From contig NC_085138.1 of the NCBI RefSeq assembly GCF_035046485.1, positions 6,075,409-6,139,408 on the forward strand: a stretch of DNA of 64,000 nt, written 5' to 3'. Origin of the DNA: Aedes albopictus. Taxonomy: Eukaryota; Arthropoda; Insecta; Diptera; Culicidae. Numbering within the stretch: the stretch's first letter is position 1; each line of letters opens with the position of its first letter. The translations under genes were made by a program, and so were the position numbers. Positions 11,915-22,891 of the stretch are shown here, piece after piece. A model generated the notes under the pieces. The model was not told the DNA's origin. It saw only the letters and a program-made list of their open reading frames with translations, and searched no databases.

Positions 11915-12414
11915 NNNNNNNNNNNNNNNNNNNNNNNNNNNNNNNNNNNNNNNNNNNNNNNNNNNNNNNNNNNNNNNNNNNNNNNNNNNNNNNNNNNNNN
12001 NNNNNNNNNNNNNNNNNNNNNNNNNNNNNNNNNNNNNNNNNNNNNNNNNNNNNNNNNNNNNNNNNNNNNNNNNNNNNNNNNNNNNNNNNNNNNNNNNNNN
12101 NNNNNNNNNNNNNNNNNNNNNNNNNNNNNNNNNNNNNNNNNNNNNNNNNNNNNNNNNNNNNNNNNNNNNNNNNNNNNNNNNNNNNNNNNNNNNNNNNNNN
12201 NNNNNNNNNNNNNNNNNNNNNNNNNNNNNNNNNNNNNNNNNNNNNNNNNNNNNNNNNNNNNNNNNNNNNNNNNNNNNNNNNNNNNNNNNNNNNNNNNNNN
12301 NNNNNNNNNNNNNNNNNNNNNNNNNNNNNNNNNNNNNNNNNNNNNNNNNNNNNNNNNNNNNNNNNNNNNNNNNNNNNNNNNNNNNNNNNNNNNNNNNNNN
12401 NNNNNNNNNNNNNN
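11915..12414. other. Assembly gap, 500 N
   Basis: Exactly 500 consecutive N, a placeholder-sized scaffold gap. Open frames spanning it are meaningless. Confidence 0.99.
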
Positions 12415-12965
12415 TAGTGGAGTTCTTTCCGGGATTGCAGTATTTTCTTCGTAGATTTCTGAAAAATTAGGATAATTCGCCAATTGTTGAACACTACCCA
12501 AATGTTGAACAGTTTCTTAAAATTTTATTATAAATCTAATTTAAATCTAAGTAATTTTTGCTCAACGTAAATATATGATGTAGATGTACATGTGTGTCAC
12601 AATATGCTGCAATTAAGTTACAAAATTATACATATTTTACGTCAAAAATATTGATTGAAAATATTGTACCGCTGATGACACGAAAACTACACAGTTCTTA
12701 GGATAAATTTTAAGAAATTACTGTTACGAAATAAGCTTTGCTGGCAAATCGGCCACAAATATCAAAGTCACACCATAGTTACAAGAATTGGAAGGATGTC
12801 TTTGACAGTTAAGCATTGTTTAAAACGACATTTTCATTGTAATTTCATTTGAAAAAAATATTTTTCTTATCACATTGTCATTATGCATCTAGGATCCAAT
12901 GATTGAACACAAGTATAACCTACACGATGTTAGCACGATTGCCAGATTTTTTTCACTTTACCTAA
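12415..12965. other. AT-rich stretch, nothing recognised
   Basis: No ORF, inverted termini or tandem repeat that I can support. Confidence 0.5.
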
Positions 12966-12969
12966 CCGT

Positions 12970-13240
12970 GCATTCCAAGGGATTTCAAGGGCGTTCCAGG
13001 GATGTTCCAGAGGGCTTCAAAAAGTTTCCGGGGGTTTTCAGTGGGTTGCAAGAGCGTTCCAGAGGTGTTTCAGATGGATTCAGAGTGTTAAGGTGGTCCC
13101 TGGAGTATTCCAGAGGTGTTCCACGGGTTTTCAAGGTATTTAAGTGACGTTCCAGGGATGTTCGAGGGGGTTGAGAGGGTCCCATGGGTTTCCAGGAGTG
13201 TTTCAGGGGCTTTAAAAGGCGTTCCTTCCTTCAGTCGTTT
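12970..13240. repeat. Degenerate GTTCCAGAGG-type tandem repeat
   Basis: The words 'gttccagagg / gttccaggg / tttcag' recur with roughly 12-15 bp spacing. This array is distinct in wording from the GGAATTCC arrays but similar in style. Short frames in it are artefacts. Confidence 0.65.
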
Positions 13241-13768
13241 ACACTTTCAGTCATTTTCTTTGCATCTTGTCATGATTAAAACGATTTCAGTCCACTAGAG
13301 CTCTCTTCAAATGAGAAGCGATTCCTTGTCATTTGAATGATTTGCCACGCATATCACTAACTGGGCACAAAAACCCGGAAAAAAATCTGCCAGAGTGAAA
13401 AAATATCGGCTGTCGGGTCAAAGTCGGGTCAAATTTTATCAAATGTTGGACCACTGTTGGACCCACATCGGATAACTGTTGGGTCTATATTGAGTTTGGT
13501 GGCCAAAATATAAACAGGTCAATGAAAGGTTTATGTCGGGTTATACGTCATCAATTAAGGGAATTGTGGGTAAAATGAACAGGGTGGTGTTTTACAGCAA
13601 TTAGCGAATTTCTGCATGTTTTAACGATTGAATTCTGTGTGAACACGTAAATTATTATACTTCTGCTGAGTTTGAGCTTAAATTTAAATAAACTACTTGA
13701 CTATAACGAAAACTTCAAAAACCACGTGAAAAATATGCTCTGATGTAAAATTCAACTTATCTGAATAA

Positions 13769-13828
13769 GAGATGAACCAGCCTAGGGCTGAAAATCTCTA
13801 TAATAAAGTAATAATAATAATAATAACT
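13769..13828 (+). repeat. Retroposon 3'-tail hairpin, copy A, with (AAT)n tail
   Basis: GAGATGAACCAGCC-TA-GGGCTGAAAATCTC (13769-13798) folds as an outer 5-bp stem GAGAT/ATCTC and an inner stem CAGCC/GGCTG. It is followed by TATAATAAAG and an (AAT)n run. This looks like the 3' terminus of a LINE or SINE, with the body truncated upstream. Confidence 0.65.
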
Positions 13829-13984
13829 TATCTGAACTAAGGTTCATTCGTATATTTTTCGCAAATTATGAGATGAGTGATGCCATATTCCAATAATGTA
13901 CTCCAAAAAGATAATATTTAGTTGAAAAAACATAATTAGGTTATGCTTTCAATAAAATTGAAGTAACAACTATTATTATTATTG

Positions 13985-14028
13985 ACTTTTTATTGTGGGG
14001 AAATTCAGCCCGAGGCTGGTTCATCCCC
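13985..14028 (-). repeat. Retroposon 3'-tail hairpin, copy B, with (AAT)n tail
   Basis: On the minus strand GGGGATGAACCAGCC-TC is followed by GGGCTGAATTTCCCC (13997-14028), then ACAATAAAAAG and (AAT)n. The outer stem is GGGGA/TCCCC, differing from copy A by three compensatory pairs, while the inner loop region is conserved. Confidence 0.65.
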
Positions 14029-14212
14029 GTTTAGGAACAACATTCAAAACCCGACTTGGAGGCAAAAAGAACAGCTGATTCAAACTTTATCCATTTTTAT
14101 AAAATTTTTTGCAATCTCGGCATATTGAAATCTATAATACATATTATGACACAACTAGAGCAAAAAAATTTGTATGCTTATAAAATAAGAATTTTATCCT
14201 AAAAACCGCTTA

Positions 14213-15927
14213 CCGTAAAATGGGGTGTTAAGGGACGGCAATTTTTTTCGTCCCCATTAATTCATGGGTTCTACTTCTTAAAACTTTCAGGGAAAGCAAT
14301 CCGATCATTGTCTTGCTGCCTGCTACGCATATAGATTACAAAATTTGACGATTTTTTGGTGAAATTGAAGATATTTAACAAAATGTGCGAATTTTTGGAA
14401 AAGATGAAAATGGGGTGTTAAGAAATTTAAGGAAATTAATGTTAAAATTATTATATTTCATAGAAAGATAAAAATTGATTAATTGTAAACAGTGACTGTA
14501 ATATTTCTTGAACATCGCCGAAAAAGATTATCATAGTCCTGAAGGTGCAGAGACATTTTCATTGTCATCTACCTTTGTATATAAGTTTTTTTTTGTTAAA
14601 GCCTCGAAATCTGAAAAAAACGTCAATTGTACCTGAGTAGCGTCAATTTATAACAAACACATTATTCACAGAAACTATTTAGAGTAGCCAAATTGAATAG
14701 TACAGACTGACCAACAGGTTGTAAACTAAGGATGTGTATTTACAGTTTTTTGTTCACTTAAAAACTCATTTAAATTGAAATGTTTTATATGCAAGCATCA
14801 TTCGATGGTCCAGGGTGTAAACTGTGTATTCAATGCAGATATTTCTACTCTGGAACATCGCTGATAGATCGTATTTCAGATTTTGAGATATTTTAGCATC
14901 CATGAGTCTTCTTCATGAATACTTTCTTTTGCAAGAGTTGGTGGCAGTCTGGTTTACATAATATATGGAGCAAGTGAGTATATTCCACATTTTCAAAAAG
15001 CTGTCACGTTTTAACACCAATCATTGAAAATATTTAAATAAGAAAATAGATGGAAAGTCTATTTTGAAGAATACACCTTCGTAAAAACATAACAAAACAC
15101 CTTAAGAACACAAACATTTGTGAAGAGGAGACTATTGCGGCATTGAGTAAAAATATTTGACCAATTTACTAATTATATGTATCAATCTAACACTTGTTTC
15201 TAAAGATCTATAATAATAATAATGAATTTATCATCCATAGCAACTGTTGGGATGCTTATGACTCAAAATGTAATCCGTAACACTTCATTCAGAATAGTTA
15301 CTGTTGTACAAATCTTCTGAAAACTTCATGATACAAATTAAAAAGTTTTATCAGAAATTTATCCCCTAACACCCCACCAGTTCATGAAACTAGACTTCTT
15401 TCACAAAAAATGTCGGTGTTCGAAAACCACCTTAGTAACATCAAATATTTTACCCTAGTTTCGTTTGAAACTAGTTGTAGAACACCGTATGATTACTCAC
15501 ATATTTTTCCTAATAATATTTCTGTAAGGTCAATGTTTCAATGGTAGCGAAATTGAGAAAAAGCAATGTCCTTCTATTTTTGATGTCTAGTGTCCAGTTA
15601 CAAACGTATTTTCATGAGTGGTAATTCTTATAGTATGCCTTTATTTCCAAAACACATTTGAAGCGAATTTGGTTTGGCGATTTTTCAAAGTAATGTGTGA
15701 AGATGAATCCTTGCGTGGATTGAATATACTTATTATCATATGTATGATCAAGAAGAAGTTTAGTAATTATAAAAGAAGGGAGGGATGTAGGATCCTAGCA
15801 ATCTATGCTTAATATAATATGACATTGATATTGAATACATTATTGTTGTTATACCTTAACGCCGAGTAGATAGTTTCCTTTCACAGTCCCTACACACCCC
15901 ATGAGTTCTTAACACCCCATTTTACGG
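14213..15927. mobile_element. 1.7-kb TA-flanked TIR element, non-autonomous
   Basis: Perfect 20-bp terminal inverted repeats: CCGTAAAATGGGGTGTTAAG at 14213-14232 and its complement at 15908-15927, each bordered by TA (14211-14212, 15928-15929). Internal partial copies of the 'GGGGTGTTAAG' word occur near 14410 (same sense) and 15367 (opposite sense). The interior is AT-rich, with no frame longer than about 65 codons and no transposase motif. A TA duplication fits a Tc1/mariner-superfamily non-autonomous element. Confidence 0.75.
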
Positions 15928-15929
15928 TA

Positions 15930-16650
15930 TTTTAGTACATTTATTTCAAATAATTATCCCAGAACATTCCAAATTTTATATTAAAAGTACAAAAGTGTAG
16001 CATAGAAAAAAATCTGTTGACCTACACTTGAATATATTCAAATTAAACTTTTTAACTAGTTTTTGAAGACATGTTCATTTTACCCCCATCGATTGTTTAT
16101 TTTACCCACACTATTTTTCATGACTCTGTTTTCTTGCATTTTTTGTAATGAAAATTATTGCAAGAAAACTTTAATTTTTATCAATATTTTCTTCCAGAAC
16201 TTTATTACCATCAATACTTTCTTCTAGAATATATTACCATCTACAATATAACAGGGTAAAAAAAAGACTTTGTCATATTTCTATTGGAAGAGACGACACA
16301 CGCTTAGGGTGTTCATATTATCCCCAATTCCCCTACGAACAAAGCTTGAACCGTTCACAATTAGCGAAAATCGTCCAACATTAGGATGAGCTAGCCTAAG
16401 GAAGTGTTCAATATTAAGGTTACGAACTTCCCATACAAATGTTCTATTTTCTCTTAAAAAACGGAATTTAGGGGAATACAAATTCAATGGGAAGTATAAG
16501 GAATGAGTGGATCTAGACGTTCACTGCATATTTTTCAACTAAAGTGGAATTACCTATGTGCAAAAAAATAAACGAAAACAAAAATGTCAGTACAAACCGT
16601 TCGACAATTGGAGAATTACCCTACTTGCCAGGATTTCTCCATGAATTTAT
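15930..16650. other. AT-rich stretch, nothing recognised
   Basis: A 68-codon minus-strand frame at 16281-16487 has no recognisable features. Nothing else is supported. Confidence 0.45.
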
Positions 16651-16937
16651 CCTAGAACTTCTGAATATTTTTTTCAAGAGCAGAGCTTATTGAGAAATCA
16701 CGAAAGGAGCTCCTAGAGGGGTCCAGGCGGGAATTCCTGGAGGAATTCCGGAAGGATCTCCTAAAAACATCCTGACTGAATCGGGAAAGAAATAGTTATT
16801 TGTAATTTGTTCCATATTCTATGTTAACTTGTAAATATTTCCGCTATAAAAATCAACATTTTTAGCGCTCTGGCGTAATATGCGCTTATGTCATTCGAAC
16901 TCATTTTGATTGCTGGCTTTTTGGTCATTAGGGGCGA

Positions 16938-17306
16938 TTAAGTAATAGAGACCTGAACACCACAAAGATCATGGCTTAATACCGGAATCAGGGTGCCCAT
17001 TCCTAGACAAATATAAGCTATGAAAGCAGCAATGAAGACTGTTAACAAAAAAAAAAAACAAACTGACAAATAAAACGCCATTCCAGGATTGACTGAAGGG
17101 CCGAAACCAACAAACGGAACCTCGTCATCCAGTGACCGTTTGAAGTTATCCGTTTTGAATAACCGGACAAATTCGCGTTTGGAGTTGTATTGCATGTACC
17201 AATCTGTGATGTCTGTTATTTTAACATTTGTAATGTTCTGTGTATCGTCAAATGACGTCAATACATAAGAATAAATAAATTTTCCTATTTTGTAACAGAA
17301 CCCCAT
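16938..17306 (-). CDS. Possible exon of an unknown single-pass membrane protein
   Basis: An open frame of 122 codons on the minus strand ends at a TAA near 16938. The N-terminal part is polar, with an N-glycosylation sequon (NIT). It is followed by a strongly hydrophobic run, about residues 77-108 (MAFYLSVCFFFLLTVFIAAF and on), which looks like a transmembrane helix, and a short tail (SHDLCGVQVSIT). Composition is not repeat-like, in contrast to its flanks. 'gatacacag' at about 17236 on the minus strand could act as a splice acceptor. I do not recognise a family. The poly-T run encoding FFF warns that part may be AT-driven chance. Upstream of about 17290 is GGAAT repeat, so a complete gene is not visible here. 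Confidence 0.25.
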   Translation of the reverse strand: MGFCYKIGKFIYSYVLTSFDDTQNITNVKITDITDWYMQYNSKREFVRLFKTDNFKRSLDDEVPFVGFGPSVNPGMAFYLSVCFFFLLTVFIAAFIAYICLGMGTLIPVLSHDLCGVQVSIT

Positions 17307-17640
17307 AAGAAATTCTTGGAAGGATCTTAGAAGAAATTATTGGAAGAATCCTTGAAGAAACTCCTGGAAGAATCTTAGAGGCAGTTCTTGAAAGAATCCA
17401 AAAATGAATTCCCGAAGAAGTGCTGAAAGAATCCCGGAAGGAATTCCTAGAGAAATCCCGAAACGAACTTCTGGTATATGCTGGAAGAAACTTCTGATGG
17501 AATTTCGGGAGTAAACCTGAAAGGAACTTCTGGAGGAACTTTAAAAGGAACTCCTGAGGAGATTCGAGAAGTTCTTTTAGAGGAATACCCATTGAAATTC
17601 CTGGAGAAATTCTAGAAATGGTTTCTGGAGAAATCCCTGA
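17290..17640. repeat. Degenerate GGAATTCC-type repeat
   Basis: Repeated 'ggaagaatcctgg / ggaattcctgg' words, the same class as 10160-10735 but more diverged. Confidence 0.7.
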
Positions 17641-17668
17641 AAAAAAACACTGCTCGAGTGATCCTAGT

Positions 17669-18396
17669 AGGAATAGGACGCAATCAGTGAAGTACTAGAT
17701 TGAAAGTAGTGAGCTGGATTTTTGTATGGTGAGATGATCAATTCTCCATTTCTGCAATGAAATGGTGTAAACAGCGTGGGTTATATGATTTCTTTACTTA
17801 TTTGATGCTGTTTGAGCAAAAGTTTGGATAAATGTGTTGTTGAAGTTGCAAGAAAAAATGATACAACAGTACAGTTATCCAAACTTTTGCGCAAACAGCA
17901 TCAAATTAGCCAATAAATCATATAACCCACACTGTTTGCACCATTTCATTGTAGAAATGGAGAATGGGGCACGTTCGGTGAAGTACTAAATTTGTAGTAA
18001 TGAGCTGAATTTTAGTATGGTGAGAAGGTCAGTTCTCCGTTTCTGCAATGAAATGGTGCAAAAAGCGTGGGTAGTATGATTCCTTGCCTAATTTGATGCT
18101 GTTTGAGCAAAACTTTGAATAACTATGTTGTTTATGTTGCAAGAAATAGAAAAAACAACAACACTGTTGCCCAAAGTTTTGCTCAAACAGCATCAAATTA
18201 GGCAAGGAATCATAATACCCACGCTTTTTGCACCATTTCATTGCATAAACGGAGAATTGACCTTCTCACAATACAAAAATTCAGCTCATTACTACAAATC
18301 TAGTACTTCACCGATCTGTCCTATTGATCATCTCACCATACTCAAATCCAGCTCACTACTTTCAATCTAGTACTTCACTGATTGCGTCCTATTCCT
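17669..18396. mobile_element. Palindromic MITE with a relative nested in one arm
   Basis: The outer ends, AGGAATAGGACGCAATCAGT from 17669 and its complement to 18396, continue as about 50 bp of near-perfect inverted repeat. From 17740 to 17965 the sequence folds on itself through GATGCTGTTTGAGCAAAAG and its complement. At 17966-18324 a second, related palindrome starts with 'gttcggtgaagtactaaatt', runs through its own hairpin and ends with 'tagtacttcaccgatctg'. The outer arm resumes at 18325 with TGATCATCT, as predicted from the left arm. There is no coding sequence. Confidence 0.8.
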
Positions 18397-18399
18397 CAA

Positions 18400-20040
18400 A
18401 AATACTGGAAAAAATCCTTCAGGAACCTTAGAGTATTTTTTGGACCAGTCAGAGAACAGCAATCAATATTCAGATTATTTCTTACGTGGGCCTGCTCTTC
18501 CACAGTTATCAACTGACAGTTTGCTTCTGCATCTTAAATCCCACTTAAAAGCTTTTGCATTCGAACCCTATCGTTTGGTAGATTCAAAGCTTGGCTGCTA
18601 CCGTCAAACTGATTTGTTGTTCTCAAACTCATAACCACTATCCAAAACAAACTTCAACCCAATTCATTATGTATGATTTATAGGCTCGTGCAATATTCGT
18701 CCACTTCAAAATCCAAGCATTTAAGTGGGCTCACATTTGCACCTTAAATATATGCAAACAGACCCCACTTCTCATCGAGCTCCTCGATCAAACCGATCAC
18801 ACATATTCCAAGACATCTTGTCACCTTAAAAAAAAAAACTCTTTCTAGGCCACAAACTCCATTCACCACTTACCAGCCAGCCACCAGTTATTGCACTTCA
18901 ATCGATCGTCCCACGCGCGCGACTCGCATAACCTCATCGTCGTCGTCAGAACGCTCTTGCTAAGCAGGCGATGACGACACACCTTCTTCACCCTTGCTCA
19001 GCTCCAGCTCAGTTCAAGCTGGTGAGACCTACTGCGATCCAGTAGGTATCCACTCGCGCGTTGTTCTACCACCGCGCCGAGTGACCCAAAAATTGATCAA
19101 TTTTTGCATTCCTGGTCTGAAAGGGGGGCAGGGTAGTGCTTTCATCACAATCTTACCAAGCAGCCACAGCCATCGTGTGGGAGTAATAATGTTTGGAAGG
19201 CCTCTTTACCGGTTTCCATATAGAGAGGGGACGAATGAACGAGTCCGATGGACTAACGCGCTAGCAGCGCGCGTATTAATTATCATTTTATTCACATAAA
19301 ATGCGAAATTTATTGTAATAGTTCGTTAACATGGAATCATGTTAGTTGATAAATTATTTATCAACGGCGGGGAGGATGGGGACGATGGGAAGGTGGTGGG
19401 TTCTGGAAACCGGGAGCGAAAAATTGTCATGTAGTTCAATAGTAGTCAAAGGAAGCAGGATGGTGTTGCTTGAGTTGAGTGACTGCTTTGGGCTTTTAGT
19501 TGAAGGATTGTACGGCATTTACCCGAACATACTTTCCCCGAAATTGATTTGCTTGATTGATTTTTTCTCTATCATGTATTCGGAACTTTTTTTTAGTACA
19601 CTCAAACATCTTCATGAAACAAAGAGATTATGGTTGCTATTTGTTATTTATACATACTAGCCTGGTTCAAAAAATCTTTTTTGCTTCACACCGCTTATTC
19701 GATTCATAACCACATCCTAAGCCTTCTCCCAAAAAATGAGCTGATTTGGTTGAAAATTGAGAGTGCATTTTGGGAAAAGGACGTTTTTTATTCAATTAAC
19801 CGTAGCGTTTCCCCAAGTGCCCTAGAATGTTAGTTGACCCTTGGTAATCCTAGGCTGCTCTATCAGCTACAACTTTGCCGAAGAACGCATTCAAATCGGA
19901 CGCCTCATTAATTAGTTATCGATTTTTATCCAACTGCAGAAACATTAACCGTGATCGTTCTGCTTCCCAGCAGGCAACACTGTTGCGCATGACGTCAAGG
20001 CACACATAAATCATGGCTACTATGTTTCAAGGTTAATTGC
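18400..20040. other. Intergenic stretch, no supported gene
   Basis: Bases 18900-19300 are GC-richer (cgcgcgactcgc, CATCGTCGTCGTC). They include TCAGTTCAAGCTG followed by GTGAGACC near 19010-19025, which resembles an initiator plus splice donor, but no downstream exon is identifiable. Frames at 18994-19299 and 19346-19660 have no recognisable features. Confidence 0.45.
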
Positions 20041-20760
20041 AGCGATTTCTCCCAGAATTTCTACAAAACTGGGATTTCTAATTAATTCCAGGAAGGATTT
20101 TCCTTGGGTTTTCTGCTAGAGTTTCCCCTGAATTTCTTCCAGAGGTCCCAGTGCCCTTTTCTCAAATTTCTCAAAGAAATTATCACGAGCTTACGAGTTT
20201 TTGCCGAAATATTTCTTAATGATTTTCGCGGGATTTATCATGGAGTCTCATTTGATATTTCATCCAGTGTGTTGGTACCGGAATGATTCTCAAAGTTTAC
20301 TAGAATTTATCTTGGAATTCCTCTCCATATTTCATCCGGGACTCATTCAGAGGATTTGGGATTCATATAAGAGTTATAGTTAATATTTCTTATGGAGTTC
20401 TTTTCGCGATTCCTTGCAGTGTTTTTATTCTAGGTTTTCCCCTTAATTGTTTTTGAAATATGTTGATGTGATCGTCCTAATATTTTTTTAAAGATTTTTC
20501 CAGGGTATATCCCCGTGTTCTTCTCTGTGTTCTACCAAAAACAGTCCCTGGTTTCCTTGGGTGTTCCTTTTGGAATTTGTCTAATAGGTATTCCGGGAGT
20601 TTTTGTTTGAATTTTCCAGGAGTTTTTCTCAGCATACGTCATTAGATAACCTACAAAATTTCTTGTACGGAACTCCCGGAGTATTATCGGAAGAAATCGT
20701 GATGGAATCCAGCGAAGAATTTTGAGAAGAACTGTTGCAGACATCGGAAGAAACTCCAAG
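20040..20760. repeat. Diverged GGAATTCC/CCAGGAATT-type repeat
   Basis: Loosely repeated 'tttctccagg / ggaattcc' words on both strands, an old member of the same array class as 10160-10735. Confidence 0.5.
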
Positions 20761-20775
20761 AAAAAACTGGAACGG

Positions 20776-20955
20776 TGTCCGGCCATTTGGCCAAATGCCG
20801 TTTGGCCGAATTATTATCAAAAGATTTTTCCTTCTTCGAATCATAGGCTGTTCTTTTCGAATTATACTGAAATAGGAAACAGTGGCATGATCACTTAAGT
20901 TCATCATATCTTTTTCGGCCAAACGGCATTCGGCCAAATGGCAGTTGGCCAAACA
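20776..20955. mobile_element. Small MITE with GGCC-word inverted ends
   Basis: The left end 'ggccatttggccaaatgccg' and the right end, ending in the complement of 'ggccaactgccatttggccg', form an imperfect inverted repeat of about 40 bp around a roughly 95-bp core. The repeated 'tttggcc' half-palindromes make each end itself foldable. There is no ORF. Confidence 0.65.
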
Positions 20956-21105
20956 GCGGGGCTGGAAACCTTTGAGAGAAATTTCCAGACGAACTACGGT
21001 TGAAATCTGACAAAAATCTCAAATGTAGACAAAAAAAAATCTAAATTTGTTAAATTAACAAATTGAGAGATACCTAAATTTGTGGAAAAAAAAAACACTT
21101 GTTTC

Positions 21106-21178
21106 GATGGGATTCGAACCCTTGACTCTGCATCGATAGTCCGGTGCTAACTAAGCCACAGAACAAGCTACCTTTTGT
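21106..21178 (-). tRNA. tRNA-like pseudogene with Pol III terminator
   Basis: The minus strand carries a D-arm-like TGGCTTAGTTAGCACC and a T-arm GGGTTCGAATCCC (B box). The acceptor strands (TGTTCTG with CGAAACA) pair with one mismatch and one wobble. A run of at least ten T follows on the transcript strand, a good Pol III terminator. The D loop is too short and no clean five-pair anticodon stem forms, so I call it a pseudogene or SINE head and assign no amino acid. Confidence 0.4.
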
Positions 21179-21852
21179 TACTATGCAAAACAAATTGTAG
21201 AATTTTGTTAGGATCTTCGTAAGGAATCCCTCGAGAACCTACGGAAAGTATTCCTACCCGAGCAGAGGAAAATATCAAAATAATAACAACGAAATCACAA
21301 AACCTGTTTTTATATCTCGGTTTGTTATTATTAACTTATTAAGTCATCACCGTTCCATAACATGTTCTGTTGGGCAATCTAATTTTGTTATGATCGTGCT
21401 CTTGGTATATTTTCTTTAAATTACATTTCAATAACATGTTTTGTTGTAGCACAAGTTCAGTTATTATTGTGTCATTGAGACTGACCAAATATTTGATCAT
21501 TAATATTACAACATAACTAACTTTGTAATCAAAACTACACCATTCGAGATTTTCGTTGTTCACAGCATTCCATGAGGAACTGTAAGAGAAAATATTATGT
21601 TATCATCAGTTCCTCTTCTTACTGACATTACGTTTTAACTGTGACAGTGCCAACTTATCAGCCTTTTGTTTATAAGCACTTTGAAAAGTATACCTTTTTT
21701 TTTGTCCCAGTTACAGTTAGGTATGAATACGAAAATAGAGAGTGTAATAGAGTGTTCGCCATTTTATGAAACATTTTGGATCAACTGGTGGGATTCAACG
21801 ACGAACAACATATTTTCGACAAAAATGTAAAAAAATAAGTCATCAAGAACTC

Positions 21853-22213
21853 TGTTCACGCACAACGTGAATCTTGCACCAGTCTAACTGCTCGAATCAA
21901 AATGTTCTAGTGTACTCGTTCTATCTCATAACTTTTCTCAGTCCATCGCAGCCTCCGATGATGCTGCCGATAGCGATCTGAACTGTAGGTAGATTTTGCT
22001 TCATTTTACTGTCCACTCATCTTCCCGCTTTACGACAAAAAGACGAAGTGTAGATCAGATTTGTTAGTTAGTTACGTTTCGCACGCGCAATAAACCACAT
22101 CACCCGAACCTCGTTGTACAAAGTGATTCTACGGAGTAATAAAGTTGTGTCGTTCCTCAAACTCCAATCAAGGGCACTGATTCCCCAATTCGAAAACCCT
22201 GATCGCGGCAACA
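21853..22213 (+). repeat. 5' LTR of BEL element 1
   Basis: A 361-bp LTR starting TGTTCACGCA and ending GCGGCAACA. It contains an arthropod initiator-like TCAGT at 21938-21942 without an obvious TATA box, suggesting Inr-driven transcription. AATAAA signals lie at about 22089 and 22138. It matches the 3' LTR throughout by visual comparison. Confidence 0.95.
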
Positions 22214-22221
22214 TAAAAATC

Positions 22222-22239
22222 TGGTCCTTCGAGCCGGAT
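22222..22239 (+). other. Primer-binding site complementary to tRNA-Tyr
   Basis: TGGTCCTTCGAGCCGGAT starts 8 nt after the 5' LTR. It is complementary to CCA plus the acceptor and T-arm 3' strand (TCGAAGGA-CCA) of insect tRNA-Tyr, which begins CCTTCGA. The match is from recall of the tRNA-Tyr sequence. It would prime minus-strand DNA synthesis. Confidence 0.8.
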
Positions 22240-22891
22240 CAAGGACTGTCGGGAACAGTGTTTGCGATTCGCGGTCATTTCGGAGTGATTTTCGTGTGAA
22301 AAAAGTGCAAACGGACATTAGTGAAAGTGATCAAAAGACTCAAGTGACACGGACACTAGTGACGAAGATAACGTGATCAACGGTCACGAAAGAAAGTGGA
22401 TCGAGAAAAGAACTTCTAACTGAAAACGAACTGTGAGCTGAGAAATTATCGAACATTCATGTGTGAAGTGCGGTTTCGGCGATAATTAGCAATAAAAGTG
22501 ATAGTGAAAACCACATTTGACCTACGCGGGAACAACGTTGGATGCTGCGGTCACCATCGAGAAGCGTCGGTCTATTGTGCTATTCATCACCCCGTCCCAT
22601 TGTCGTCGTTGCTGTGGCTTGGGTATCGAAAAGTGGCGTGGCTTGGGTTCTCTCTCTACCCCAACCGAGACTGTAAGTACACTTGCATGTGCATGTGACC
22701 CGAGTGGCAAGATATACCAAAAGTAAGATCAGTGCGTTGACTTACTAATTTTTTCGCAATTTTGCATGACTCGAGTGGTTTCGGACGTGAGCATTTTTTG
22801 GAATTTTGGGTGCTATTTGGCATTGTGAAGGCACGTGTGTGGAAACGCGGTTCACTTCGATTGTTCTAGTGCTGCTTTGTTCTATTAAAAA

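Noticed and set aside
11648..12501. 200-268-codon frames spanning the N gap
   Set aside because: They consist mainly of unknown bases and have no coding evidence on either side.
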